Notes under the pieces: generated by a model
Told to the model about the DNA's origin: nothing
Databases searched by the model: none
Seen by the model: the letters and a program-made list of their open reading frames with translations, nothing else
Assembly: GCF_031585635.1 (NCBI RefSeq)
Contig: NZ_CP134195.1
Coordinates: forward strand, 3,224,001-3,288,000
From: Paraburkholderia sp. FT54
Lineage (GTDB): Bacteria; Pseudomonadota; Gammaproteobacteria; Burkholderiales; Burkholderiaceae
Direction of reading: 5' to 3'
DNA: 64,000 nt
Made by a program: the position numbers and the translations under genes
Shown here: positions 48,301 through 56,832 of the stretch, one piece after another
Position numbering within the stretch: position 1 is the stretch's first letter
Layout of the letters: each line of letters begins with the position of its first letter

Positions 48301-49380
48301 TCACGCGCTCCCGCGAATCACGAGCCGATGCGGCAGCAGCACGCCCGGCACGTTCGCCAACGGATTGGCGAGCCGCTGCAGCAGCAGACGCGCGGCGGTT
48401 TCGCCCAACTCGCGCATGGGCTGCGCGATGGTGGTGAGCGGCGGATCGATCTGCGCGGCGAGCGAGATGTCGTCAAAGCCGACCACCGCGATGTCGTCCG
48501 GCACGCGCTTGCCGACACTGCGCAAGCCGTGGATCACGCCGATGGCCAGCGTATCGGAGACCGCGAAGATCGCACTCGGCGCCTGCGGCTGATTCATCAG
48601 CGTGGCCGCCGCCGACGCTCCCGCTCCATAGTCGAGGCTGTTCAGGTTCATGCGCCAGCGTTCGTCCGGCGTGATGCCCGCTTCTGTGAGCGCGTCCAGA
48701 TAGCCCTGCTGACGCTGCCGCGCGTAGAGGTAAGCGACGTCGGAATTGATGAGGCCAATGCGCCGGTGGCCGCGCGCGAGCAGATGCCTGACGGCGTCGC
48801 CCGCGGCCCGGTAGTTGTCGATGCCCACGTACGGCACGCCCACCGCCGGATCGAACTCGCAGCACGCGACCCACGGCAGCGCGCTGGACGCCTCGCCGAG
48901 CGCCTGCTGGATGGTGGCCGGGTCCAGACAGATCGCGCCGTCCGCGCGGCGGCGCCGCAGCAGATCGAAGTAGCTGCGTTCGCGGCCCGGATCGGCGCCG
49001 GTGTCGCACAGCAGCATGAAGTAGCCGTGCTGGCGCGCCACGCTGTCGATGCCGCGCACGATTTCCGCGTAAAAGGGGTTGCCCACGTCGGGGACCATGG
49101 TCAGCAGCAGGCGGCTCTCGGCGGTGCGCAGGTTGCGCGCGAGTTCGTTGACGCGGTAGCCGCTCGCGTCGATGGCGGCCAGCACCTTGTCGCGCGTGGC
49201 GGGCCGCACGTTCTCGTGGCCGTTCAGCACGCGCGACACCGTGGCCACCGAGACACCCGCCTGCCTGGCCACGCCGGCAATCGAGATGCCTTCGGCCGCG
49301 CCGCGCAATGGCTGGCCCACGGGCTGGGGATGCGCCGCGGACGCCGCTGTCGGAGCCTCGGTGGACGACGGTCTGGACAC
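48301..49380 (-). CDS. LacI-family repressor of the carbohydrate operon
   Basis: 359 residues from a GTG at 49380. A non-conserved Ala/Pro-rich stretch of about 30 residues leads into the DNA-binding helices ISIAGVARQAGVSVATVSRVLNGHENVRPATRDKVLAAI, then the ribose-binding-like effector domain (LLLTMVPDVGNPFYAEIVRGID). It is first in the operon encoding the sugar transporter, isomerase and dehydrogenase, and a perfect palindrome 17 bases upstream of its start is the likely operator. Expect derepression by the transported ligand or its product. Confidence 0.94.
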   Translation of the reverse strand: MSRPSSTEAPTAASAAHPQPVGQPLRGAAEGISIAGVARQAGVSVATVSRVLNGHENVRPATRDKVLAAIDASGYRVNELARNLRTAESRLLLTMVPDVGNPFYAEIVRGIDSVARQHGYFMLLCDTGADPGRERSYFDLLRRRRADGAICLDPATIQQALGEASSALPWVACCEFDPAVGVPYVGIDNYRAAGDAVRHLLARGHRRIGLINSDVAYLYARQRQQGYLDALTEAGITPDERWRMNLNSLDYGAGASAAATLMNQPQAPSAIFAVSDTLAIGVIHGLRSVGKRVPDDIAVVGFDDISLAAQIDPPLTTIAQPMRELGETAARLLLQRLANPLANVPGVLLPHRLVIRGSA

Positions 49381-49396
49381 GTGAACCCGCCTCGAG

Positions 49397-49414
49397 AATG
49401 TAATCGATTACATT
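49397..49414. promoter_or_regulatory. LacI-type operator palindrome
   Basis: AATGTAATCGATTACATT is a perfect 18-base palindrome with the central CG typical of LacI-family operators. It lies 17 bases before the GTG of the repressor gene, where binding would block the whole operon. Confidence 0.8.
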
Positions 49415-49541
49415 TTTGAGCGATGGACGCGGGAAGCGCAAGGACTGATCGCTAGGGATTAACACGGGGGCTCGCGGCGCCGCGCTCCCGCTGAAGACGG
49501 CCGCCGCCCTGCCCGCGAGGGCGCGGATCGGCACTGTCATT

Positions 49542-49550
49542 TGGTACAAT
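49542..49550 (+). promoter_or_regulatory. Extended -10 promoter for the pcm-like gene
   Basis: TGGTACAAT carries the TGn extension before the -10 hexamer TACAAT, 110 bases before the start codon. A -35 is not evident, as often in extended -10 promoters. Confidence 0.45.
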
Positions 49551-49660
49551 CCCGCAGTTACCCTGATGGGCCTTGCGCGCTGAGTCGTGCTGCGAGGCCG
49601 GTGCTCAGTGGCACGTAGCAAACTCCGCAAAACTCGCCAAACCCTACAGCCGAATCCACC

Positions 49661-50314
49661 ATGAACATCGAGCAAGCGCGTTTCAACATGATCGAACAGC
49701 AGATCCGCCCCTGGGAAGTGCTCGACCAGGACGTGCTGAATCTGCTCTCGATCGTCAAGCGTGAAAACTTCGTCCCCGCCGTGTATCGCGAGCTGGCCTT
49801 CGTCGACTTCGAAGTGCCGCTGCCGGCTGGCCAGCACATGCTGGCGCCGCGCGTCGAAGCGCGCGTGCTGCAGGAACTGGCGGTGAAGAAGCACGAAAGC
49901 GTGCTCGAAATCGGCGCGGGCTCGGGTTACATGGCCGCGTTGCTCGCGCACCGCGCGCAGCACGTGTTGACGGTCGACATCGAACCGGAACTGGCGGAAC
50001 TGGCCAAAAACAACCTGATCGCCAACGGCGTGCTGAATGCCGAAGTCGCCACCGGCGACGCCGCGCGCGGCTGGGCCGGCGCCGCGCCGTACGACGTGAT
50101 CTGCGTGTCGGGCGGCCTGCCGGTGCTGCCGCAGGAAATGCTCGACCATCTGAAAATCGGCGGCCGTCTGGCGGCGTTCGTCGGCACCGCGCCGGTCATG
50201 AAGGCACAGATCATCACGCGTATCGACGAGAAGCAATACCGCATTGCCGACGTCTTCGAAACGTATGTCGAGCCGCTCATCAACGCCGTGCAGCCGTCGC
50301 GTTTCAAGTTCTGA
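49661..50314 (+). CDS. Protein-L-isoaspartate O-methyltransferase family protein
   Basis: 217 residues, SAM-dependent Rossmann fold: VLEIGAGSGYMAALLAHRAQHVLTVDIEPELAELAKNNL is the SAM-binding motif and the following Asp-Glu region. The N-terminal FNMIEQQIRPWEVLDQDVL is the typical form of the Burkholderia Pcm-like group. True Pcm repairs isoaspartyl residues; this group sometimes lacks that activity, so I leave the exact substrate open. A hairpin lies between this gene and the rhodanese gene that follows. Confidence 0.87.
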   Translation: MNIEQARFNMIEQQIRPWEVLDQDVLNLLSIVKRENFVPAVYRELAFVDFEVPLPAGQHMLAPRVEARVLQELAVKKHESVLEIGAGSGYMAALLAHRAQHVLTVDIEPELAELAKNNLIANGVLNAEVATGDAARGWAGAAPYDVICVSGGLPVLPQEMLDHLKIGGRLAAFVGTAPVMKAQIITRIDEKQYRIADVFETYVEPLINAVQPSRFKF

Positions 50315-50347
50315 TCTGCACGATTCACACGCTCCACAAGTCGATCC

Positions 50348-50371
50348 GGACGGCGGGCACACCCGCCGTCC
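50348..50371 (+). repeat. Hairpin between the pcm-like and rhodanese genes
   Basis: A perfect 10-base stem GGACGGCGGG / CCCGCCGTCC with loop CACA sits 22 bases before the rhodanese start. It lacks a T-run, so it is more likely a message-stability or processing element than a terminator. Confidence 0.55.
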
Positions 50372-50392
50372 TCTGAACCGGATGTTCTGCTG

Positions 50393-50716
50393 ATGCAAAA
50401 TCTGACCGCTCCGGCACTCGCCGAATGGCTCGCCGATACGTCGCGTCCCGCGCCCGTGCTGCTCGACGTGCGCGAGCCGTGGGAAATCCAGACGGCGTCG
50501 ATCGCCGGCGCCGTGTCGATTCCAATGCGAGAGATTCCCGCCCGCAGCGAAGAACTCGACGACGACGCGCAAATCGTCTGCGTCTGCCATCACGGCGCGC
50601 GCAGCGCCCAGGTCGCGATGTTCCTCGAGTCGCGCGGCCATACCAACGTCTTCAATCTGCAAGGCGGGATCGACGCATGGTCGCGCCAGGTTGATCCGTC
50701 GGTTCCGACTTACTGA
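50393..50716 (+). CDS. Single-domain rhodanese-like sulfurtransferase
   Basis: 107 residues, one rhodanese domain. The active-site loop is CHHGAR (residues 65-70) with nucleophile Cys65, preceded by VLLDVREPWE and followed by VFNLQGGIDAWSRQV. Such GlpE-like proteins carry persulfide sulfur to acceptors. It follows the Pcm-like gene by 78 bases in the same direction. Its partner is unknown. Confidence 0.9.
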   Translation: MQNLTAPALAEWLADTSRPAPVLLDVREPWEIQTASIAGAVSIPMREIPARSEELDDDAQIVCVCHHGARSAQVAMFLESRGHTNVFNLQGGIDAWSRQVDPSVPTY

Positions 50717-51187
50717 TCGTTCGGCCGCAATGACGCGCCAACAGGCGCGGGTGCTCGCGGCCGTTCTGGGGCCTGGCCTGACGCTTCACAGGCTGTCTAT
50801 GCAGGCCGTCGGCTTCTCCCAGCTCTAAGACCAAGCGCTCTTCAACGACGCGCAACGCGCGCCTCTTTGTCGGCGGCGCCACGCTAAGTCACGTGCGTCA
50901 GACACTCGTGCCGGAGGACCAGGCCGCCGCCGATCTCGACACAGCGCGGCGCTGCCAGCGCAGCAAGCGATTCTCGGCGTGGTGAGCATGCAGCGCGCAC
51001 CTATACGCGCTGCAGACCGCGGAGCGATCCGCGCGTACGTCGCTCGAATCGAATCTGCTGGGCGGCCTCGGCCGCGCCGCCGCGCTTCGCACCGCACCGG
51101 ACTACGCCAACGGCCAGCTTTCGTTGCGCCACTTCACGCATCCGCTTCCGAAATTTCATACGGTTTCCTGAGCACCACACAGGCACC
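50717..51187 (+). pseudogene. Apparent decayed coding region
   Basis: 471 bases without an intact gene. Short frames look protein-like but switch phase: MTRQQARVLAAVL then a stop, and later HLYALQTAERSART running to LSLRHFTHPLPKFHTVS before a TGA at about 51169-51171. The segments read as parts of one degraded gene lying where related genomes usually carry another gene after the rhodanese. I cannot name the parent with confidence. Confidence 0.3.
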
Positions 51188-51217
51188 ATGCTCCCGACCT
51201 TTTTGAGGAGCCATGTG

Positions 51218-51688
51218 ATGAGACTTTCGAAGATCGCGATGCTAGCCGCAACCTTGTTGCCGCTCTCGTCGCATGCAACCTTGGGCGGTGCGCCGTCCAC
51301 AAGCGCATCGTCGCCGGCCCTGCTGCGCGCCACGCCACAATCCGCCGTCGCGACACCCGCGGCTCAACCGGCGAACGCGGTGCCTTACTCCATGCGCCAG
51401 TCGATCGACGCCAACGCCGTCACCATCCGCGAATACGTGCTGCCCGAGAACATCGTGTTCGCGGTCAAGTGGAGCGGACCGATCCGTCCGGACATGACGG
51501 CGTTGCTCGGCAGCTACTTTCCCAACTTCGTCAGCGCCGGGCAAAGCCACGCGAGCGGCACGGGCCCGCTCATCGACGGCAACGACGACTTCCGCATCGA
51601 GTCGGCCGGCCGCCTGGGGCGTTTTAGCGGCATGGCATGGCTGCCTCGCCTGATGCCCGCCGGCGTGCGTCCGGGCGATCTGAAATAA
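51218..51688 (+). CDS. DUF2844 family exported protein, copy 1
   Basis: 156 residues from the ATG at 51218, with GAGGAG upstream. A signal peptide (1-20, ending SSHA) is followed by the LGGAP start of the mature protein. Conserved with copy 2: [50 protein letters not shown] and LPRLMPAGVRPGDL. I recognise DUF2844, a Burkholderiales family found before DUF3443 genes; its function is unknown. The next gene, a DUF3443 lipoprotein, starts 15 bases later. Partner, substrate or inhibitor of that protein are all possible. Confidence 0.88.
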   Translation: MRLSKIAMLAATLLPLSSHATLGGAPSTSASSPALLRATPQSAVATPAAQPANAVPYSMRQSIDANAVTIREYVLPENIVFAVKWSGPIRPDMTALLGSYFPNFVSAGQSHASGTGPLIDGNDDFRIESAGRLGRFSGMAWLPRLMPAGVRPGDLK

Positions 51689-51703
51689 GAACGACGTCGA
51701 GCC

Positions 51704-53038
51704 ATGAAAAAACAGAACATGAACACACTGAAGAAGACGCTATGGGTCGTCGCAGCCTTCGCGGGGCTCGCTCTCTGCGCGTGCGGTGGCGGCGGAAGTT
51801 CGAGTGGCAACCAGGGCAGCAACTCCATGGGATGGGACGCCAAGCCCGACTGGACCCCGGCGCCAACCGGCTCTGGCGGTTCCGGTAGCACGAACAGTTC
51901 ATCCACTCCGGCCACCGGCGACAATGCGGTGGCGGTTCACGTCGATACATCGACGGGCAACATCAACCGCCTTCTCGCGTCGATCAAGGTTTGCGTGCCG
52001 GGTACCCAGGCCGCGCCCCAGTGCGTGACCGTCGACAACATGCTGGTGGACACCGGCTCGACCGGCGTGCGCATTTCAGCCCGCGCGATACCCACGCTGG
52101 CTCCTCTGCTGCTCACCCAGGCCGGCGCAGTGGACGACAAGGTCGGCTCGGCGCCGATTGCCGAATGCGCACCGTTCGCGTCGGGCTATACCTGGGGTTC
52201 GGTCAAGCGCGCCGATATCACGATCGGCAGTAAGACGGCGAGCAATATTCCGATCCAGGTGGTTTCCGATGGCGCGTTCCCCACGCCGGACGACTGTATT
52301 GCGCACAATGGCCACGATCTGGGCAGGTCCTTTGACATGACGGGAGTCAGCGGCATTCTCGGCATCGACAACTTCACAGGCGACTCCCTCGATGCCTTGA
52401 CCAAGGCGGTGCCCGGCCTTTACTACTATTGCCCGTCGCAAAACAGTTGCGTCAACACGCGCATGCTGGCGAGCAAAGAGGTCGCGAATCCTGTGGCCGC
52501 ATTCGCCACGGACAACAACGGCATGGTCATCCGTCTGCCGGCTGTGCCCGCCACGGGTCAGGCAAGCGTGACGGGCCAGTTGGTGTTCGGCGTCGGCACG
52601 CAGCAGAACAATGCGTTGCCGGCGAATGCAACTGTCATTGCCCTCGACAAATACGGTGCGTTCACGACGCAGTACAAGGGGCAGGTGTTCAATCAAAGTG
52701 CGATTGATAGCGGCACCCTTAGCTACGCGTTCCCGGATAGCTTGATTCCAGTTTCCACTGACGGCTTGTACACGCCGACGAGCACGCTGAATCTGACCGC
52801 GACGATCGAGCCGAACAACGGAACAAGCGCGCCGCTTCAGATGCCGTTTTCGATCGACAACGCCAACACTCTGATGGCAAGCGGAAATGCCGCGTTCATC
52901 AACATCGGCCAGTACTTTTCGAATAGTGACAACAACATGTTCCTGTGGGGACTGCCGTTCTTCTATGGCCGCGATATCTATAACGTGATTGGCAATGCCA
53001 AGGTCGGCAAACTGACAGGACCGTTCGTCGCGTTTTGA
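51704..53038 (+). CDS. DUF3443 lipoprotein with pepsin-like motifs, copy 1
   Basis: 444 residues. A lipoprotein signal ends at Cys27 (GLALCAC|GGGG). After a Gly/Ser/Thr-rich linker (about 28-80), the core has MLVDTGSTGVRI with Asp116 and, 219 residues on, SAIDSGTLSYAF with Asp335: the paired DTGS/DSGT motifs of bilobal aspartic proteases. SGILGIDNF, QLVFGVGT and the C-terminal FLWGLPFFYGRDIYNVIG also resemble pepsin landmarks (DGILGL, WILGDVF-type). Three cysteine pairs conserved with copy 2 would suit disulfides in an extracytoplasmic protein. Family name DUF3443 is from memory; protease activity is inferred. Confidence 0.87.
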   Translation: MKKQNMNTLKKTLWVVAAFAGLALCACGGGGSSSGNQGSNSMGWDAKPDWTPAPTGSGGSGSTNSSSTPATGDNAVAVHVDTSTGNINRLLASIKVCVPGTQAAPQCVTVDNMLVDTGSTGVRISARAIPTLAPLLLTQAGAVDDKVGSAPIAECAPFASGYTWGSVKRADITIGSKTASNIPIQVVSDGAFPTPDDCIAHNGHDLGRSFDMTGVSGILGIDNFTGDSLDALTKAVPGLYYYCPSQNSCVNTRMLASKEVANPVAAFATDNNGMVIRLPAVPATGQASVTGQLVFGVGTQQNNALPANATVIALDKYGAFTTQYKGQVFNQSAIDSGTLSYAFPDSLIPVSTDGLYTPTSTLNLTATIEPNNGTSAPLQMPFSIDNANTLMASGNAAFINIGQYFSNSDNNMFLWGLPFFYGRDIYNVIGNAKVGKLTGPFVAF

Positions 53039-53061
53039 CGACTGGCCACGTGGCCGACGCG

Positions 53062-53089
53062 GGAGGCGCTGCCTGATGGCAGCGTCTCC
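53062..53089 (+). terminator. Possible terminator hairpin after DUF3443 copy 1
   Basis: GGAGGCGCTGCC / GGCAGCGTCTCC with loop TGAT is a 12-base stem containing one G-U pair. There is no clear T-run, so it may be weak or Rho-assisted. Confidence 0.4.
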
Positions 53090-53183
53090 TCAAGCCATTT
53101 CCGGTTTTCCATTGAGACTTTTCAGGCACTCCCAATAACGGCCCGCTGGCACCATGCTCCGATCTGTTTCATGGAGCAATGTG

Positions 53184-53636
53184 ATGAATTTTGTGAAGGT
53201 CGTGCTGGCAGTGGCGGGCGTGCTGCCGCTCGCTTCTTATGCGGCATTGGGCGGTGCGCCGGGTATGGCGGCGCCGCCGCAGTCGTTGCTCCGATCGGCA
53301 GTTTCGCTCAACACGTCCGCGGCAGTTACGCCGTACACGATGCGCGCATCGTATGGCGCCGACGGCGTCACGATTCATGAATACGTGCTGCCCAGCAATC
53401 TGGTGTTTGCCGTCACCTGGCAGGGTCCGGTGCGCCCGGACATGAGCGCGCTGCTCGGCAGCTACTTCCCCAATTTCACGAATGCGGCCGCCGAACGCGC
53501 GCGCGGCGTCGGCCCGATGATCGAACACCACGGCGACTTCCATATCGAGTCGGCTGGTCGTGCGGGACGGTTTTTCGGTAAGGCGTATCTGCCCCGCCTC
53601 GTTCCCGCCGATGTTCGCGTGGAGCAACTGCAATGA
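53184..53636 (+). CDS. DUF2844 family exported protein, copy 2
   Basis: 150 residues from the ATG at 53184, with GGAG upstream. Signal peptide about 1-21 (ending ASYA), then LGGAP as in copy 1. The shared core [36 protein letters not shown] and [17 protein letters not shown] shows it is a paralogue, plainly related but well diverged. Its stop codon overlaps the start of the second DUF3443 gene as ATGA, so the two products are translationally coupled, which argues that they work together. Confidence 0.88.
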   Translation: MNFVKVVLAVAGVLPLASYAALGGAPGMAAPPQSLLRSAVSLNTSAAVTPYTMRASYGADGVTIHEYVLPSNLVFAVTWQGPVRPDMSALLGSYFPNFTNAAAERARGVGPMIEHHGDFHIESAGRAGRFFGKAYLPRLVPADVRVEQLQ

Positions 53637-55165
53637 AGCGGCGTGCGGATTCATCCAACACATCAAACATGACGACTTTGAACAAGACGCTCCGCTGCGC
53701 GCTTTTGGGTGCGAGCGTGGCGCTGTCCGCTTGTGGTGGCGGCGGTGGCGGTGGCGATGATGGCAGCGCCAATGCGGCGAAGAATAATGTCAAGCCCGCG
53801 TCGGGGACGGCGGGCACGACGCCGGCTTCGTCGCCGGGCGCGAGTGCTGCGCCTACGCCGAGTCCCGCCCCGAGTCCTACACCGACTCCGACTCCGACTC
53901 CGACTCCGACGCCAACGCCAACGCCAACGCCAACGCCAACGCCAACACCGACGCCGACTCCGACTCCGACTCCGACGCCAACGCCGACTCCAACTCCAAC
54001 CCCAACTCCAACCCCAACTCCAACCCCAACTCCAACCCCAACTCCAACCCCAACACCCACCTCCAACACCGCCCCCATCACCATCGAGCGATGGACGGGC
54101 AACTACGCGAACATGCCGTACGTGACTGTCACGATCTGCGTCCCCGGCGTTCAGGACGGTAATCAATGCGCGACGGTCGATCACATGCAACTCGACACCG
54201 GCTCGGTCGGCGTGCGCGTGCTTCGCAGCGCGCTGGGTTCCGCGCTCGCCGCTCGCTTGCCGACGCAATCCGGCGCCACCGACGATCCGACCGGTAACGC
54301 GTCGATCGCCGAATGCGCCGTGTTCGGCTCAGGCTACACGTGGGGATCCATCAAACGCGCCGATGTCTCGATCGGCGGCAAGACTGCGGGCAACATGCCG
54401 CTGCAGGTGATCGCCGACGGCCAGTACGCGACGCCGTCGGACTGCCAGTCGCGCGGCGTCTACAACCTCGGCTCGGCGACAGCGCTCGGCGCGAACGGCG
54501 TGGTCGGCATCGGCCCGGCGCGGCGCGATTTCCCCGCGGCGGCCCAAACCGTGCTGCCATCGGCTTACTACTACTGCACGTCCGCGACGTCATGCACGAA
54601 TACACGTGTTCCGCTCGACACACAGGTCATGAATCCGGTCGCCGATTTCACGTCCGACAACAACGGCGCGATCATCCGTCTGCCTGCGCTACCCGCCGGC
54701 GGTCAGGCAAGCGTAACAGGCGAGTTGGTGTTCGGCATCGGCACGCAGACGAACAACGCCATGCCCCCGCAGCCGAACATTGTCGCACTCGACCAGTACG
54801 GCTATTTCTCGACCACGTATAAGGGCAGCACGTTCAGCAGCGCTATCGACAGCGGCTCCAACGCGAACATCTTCGCGGACTACACGGTGCCTTATTCCGG
54901 TGACTGGTACGTGCCGGCCACCACGCTCAGCCTGTCCGCCATTCTCACCGGCGTCGACAAGGCCGCCGCGTCCGTCAACGTACCGTTTTCGCTGGCCAAC
55001 GGCTGGAACCTGATGGCAAATCAGTTTGCGGCCTACGACAGTCTCGGTTCGCCGTCGGCCGGCATATTCATCTGGGGTCTGCCCTTCTTCTTCGGACGCA
55101 GCGTGTACACCGCGATCGACAATGTGGTGATTGGCAAGCAAACGGGGCCGTTCATCGCTTTCTGA
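53633..55165 (+). CDS. DUF3443 lipoprotein with Thr-Pro repeat and pepsin-like motifs, copy 2
   Basis: 510 residues from the ATG at 53633, which overlaps the upstream stop; Met13 (53669) is the alternative. The lipobox is LSAC with Cys34, then a Gly run. Residues 83-142 are exactly 30 Thr-Pro dipeptides, a rigid stalk that copy 1 lacks. The core repeats the copy 1 motifs: [12 protein letters not shown] (Asp188), [12 protein letters not shown] (Asp406, 218 residues on), [26 protein letters not shown]. Three conserved cysteine pairs are present. Probably a lipid-anchored envelope protein held away from the membrane by the stalk; protease activity is inferred. Confidence 0.87.
   Translation: MKRRADSSNTSNMTTLNKTLRCALLGASVALSACGGGGGGGDDGSANAAKNNVKPASGTAGTTPASSPGASAAPTPSPAPSPTPTPTPTPTPTPTPTPTPTPTPTPTPTPTPTPTPTPTPTPTPTPTPTPTPTPTPTPTPTPTSNTAPITIERWTGNYANMPYVTVTICVPGVQDGNQCATVDHMQLDTGSVGVRVLRSALGSALAARLPTQSGATDDPTGNASIAECAVFGSGYTWGSIKRADVSIGGKTAGNMPLQVIADGQYATPSDCQSRGVYNLGSATALGANGVVGIGPARRDFPAAAQTVLPSAYYYCTSATSCTNTRVPLDTQVMNPVADFTSDNNGAIIRLPALPAGGQASVTGELVFGIGTQTNNAMPPQPNIVALDQYGYFSTTYKGSTFSSAIDSGSNANIFADYTVPYSGDWYVPATTLSLSAILTGVDKAAASVNVPFSLANGWNLMANQFAAYDSLGSPSAGIFIWGLPFFFGRSVYTAIDNVVIGKQTGPFIAF
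53879..54058. repeat. Hexanucleotide tandem repeat encoding 30 Thr-Pro units
   Basis: 180 bases of six-base units in ACN-CCN form (mostly ACTCCG, ACGCCA and ACTCCA blocks). The blocks of identical units suggest expansion by slippage or unequal exchange. Any gain or loss of units keeps the reading frame and changes only stalk length. Confidence 0.95.
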
Positions 55166-55196
55166 TCGAACGTCCACTGCGCAAGTCCAGTCATGG

Positions 55197-55230
55197 AAAA
55201 CGGCCGGCGCCACACAAAGCCGGCCGTTTT
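55197..55230. terminator. Bidirectional terminator between DUF3443 copy 2 and the aminotransferase
   Basis: AAAACGGCCGGC and its perfect complement GCCGGCCGTTTT flank a 10-base loop. A-run and T-run on the outside let it work on both strands for these convergent genes. Confidence 0.85.
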
Positions 55231-55255
55231 ACGATCCGAACAAAGCGCCGCCGGC

Positions 55256-56587
55256 CTACTCCACCTCCCTCAACACCTCCGCCACCGTCCCGAAGATCTC
55301 CTCGAGCTGCGCCTCCTCGACGATCAACGGCGGCGAGAACGCCAGGATGTCCCCGGTATAACGTGTCAACACACCCTTCTCAAAGCAGCGCACGAACACG
55401 TCATAAGCCCTCGCCCCAGGCGCGCCCGAGCGCGGCGCCAGCTCCACCCCACCCACCAATCCAAGATTGCGCACATCGATCACATGACGCTCGCCTTGCA
55501 ACTTATGGATCGCGCTCTCGAAGACCGGCGCCATCCGCGCGGCGCGTTCGAACAATTGATCACGCTCATACAGATCGATCGTCGCGCACGCCGCGGCGGC
55601 AGCGATCGGGTGCCCTGAATAGGTGTAGCCATGGAACAACTCGATGCCGCCCGGCGCGCCGTTCACGATCGAGTCGTGAATCTTCGCGCTCGCCGCCACC
55701 GCGCCCATCGGCGCGGCCGCATTGTTGGTGCCCTTGGCCATGGTCAGCATGTCGGGTGTGACGCCGAAGTACTGCGCCGCGAACGGCGCACCCAGCCGCC
55801 CCCAGCCGGTGATCACTTCGTCGAAGATCAGCAGGATGCCGTGCTTGTCGCAGATCTCCCGCAACCGCTGCAAATAGCCTTGCGGCGGAATCAGCACGCC
55901 CGTGGAACCGGCCACCGGCTCCACGATCACCGCGGCAATCGTCGACGCATCGTGTAGCGTGGCGAGCCGCTCCAGCTCGTCGGCGAGATGCGCGCCCCAC
56001 GCCGGCTGTCCCTTCGAAAATGCCGCTTCCTTGATGTTCAGCGTGTGCGGCAAGTGATCGACCGAAGGCAGCAGCCCGCCCGAAAACGCCTTGCGGTTCG
56101 GCGCGATGCCGCCCACCGAAATGCCGCCGAAACCGACGCCGTGATAACCGCGCTCGCGTCCGATGAACCGCGTGCGCTGCCCTTCGCCGCGCGAGCGGTG
56201 ATAGGCCAGCGCGATCTTCAGCGCGGTATCGACGGCCTCCGAGCCCGAGTTCACAAAGAAGATGTGCTTCAGATCGCCCGGCGTATGCCGCGCAATTTTC
56301 GTCGCGGCCTCGAAGGCCTTGGGATGCCCCATCTGAAAGGTCGGCGCGAAATCCATTTCAGCGGCTTGCGCTTGCACGGCGGCCACGATCTCGTCGCGGC
56401 AATGGCCGGCGTTGACGCACCACAGCCCCGCCGTGCCGTCGAGAATGCGCCGTCCATCGTGCGACGTGTAGTACATCCCCTTCGCGCTCGCCAGCAACCG
56501 CGGCGCGCTCTTGAACTGGCGGTTCGCCGTGAAGGGCATCCAGAACGCGGACATATCGGGTGGCTTGACGCCGGCGCGCTCATTCAT
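55256..56587 (-). CDS. Class III aminotransferase (omega-amino acid--pyruvate type)
   Basis: 443 residues. PLP-dependent aminotransferase with the features of beta-alanine/omega-amino acid:pyruvate transaminase: SAFWMPFTANRQFK at the start, GTAGLWCVNAGHCR, LLIFDEVITGWGRLG, and the PLP-lysine region LTMAKGTNNAAAPMGA. It moves an amino group from a terminal amine or beta-alanine to pyruvate. It stands alone and is divergent from the urea transport operon; links to nitrogen use are plausible but unproven. Confidence 0.92.
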   Translation of the reverse strand: MNERAGVKPPDMSAFWMPFTANRQFKSAPRLLASAKGMYYTSHDGRRILDGTAGLWCVNAGHCRDEIVAAVQAQAAEMDFAPTFQMGHPKAFEAATKIARHTPGDLKHIFFVNSGSEAVDTALKIALAYHRSRGEGQRTRFIGRERGYHGVGFGGISVGGIAPNRKAFSGGLLPSVDHLPHTLNIKEAAFSKGQPAWGAHLADELERLATLHDASTIAAVIVEPVAGSTGVLIPPQGYLQRLREICDKHGILLIFDEVITGWGRLGAPFAAQYFGVTPDMLTMAKGTNNAAAPMGAVAASAKIHDSIVNGAPGGIELFHGYTYSGHPIAAAAACATIDLYERDQLFERAARMAPVFESAIHKLQGERHVIDVRNLGLVGGVELAPRSGAPGARAYDVFVRCFEKGVLTRYTGDILAFSPPLIVEEAQLEEIFGTVAEVLREVE

Positions 56588-56832
56588 GTCGTGTCTCCTC
56601 GCGTGAGTGGACTTTCAGTGTAGGCAGAGCGCGGCCCATGCACAAAGGAGCGGCGGCCATGCACCGCCGACGCCAACTGGCGGCTACATGCGCTTCGTTG
56701 CGGCGCGGCACGCACCCGAACGAGGCGCATCGCCCGGTGCTGCACCAATTCTGCGCCACATCCAGCATAAGTCGGCCGGCGGCAGCCGCGCTGCAGCATG
56801 CACTCCACGTCGTTCAAGTCGAATTTACTGCA
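56588..56832. promoter_or_regulatory. Upstream control region of the urt operon
   Basis: This part of the 349-base gap between the aminotransferase and urtA holds no gene. GGTGCTGCACC (56736-56746) and the overlapping GCACCA resemble half of an NtrC site (GCACCA-N3-TGGTGC), about 90 bases upstream of the sigma-54 promoter, a normal enhancer distance. The match is partial. Confidence 0.3.

Noticed and set aside
53879..54058. CRISPR array
   Set aside because: Repeat units are six bases with no spacers and encode a Thr-Pro stalk in frame.
53476..54102. Minus-strand frame coding for a long Gly-Val repeat
   Set aside because: It is the reverse reading of the Thr-Pro repeat in DUF3443 copy 2; no start site or flanking domain.
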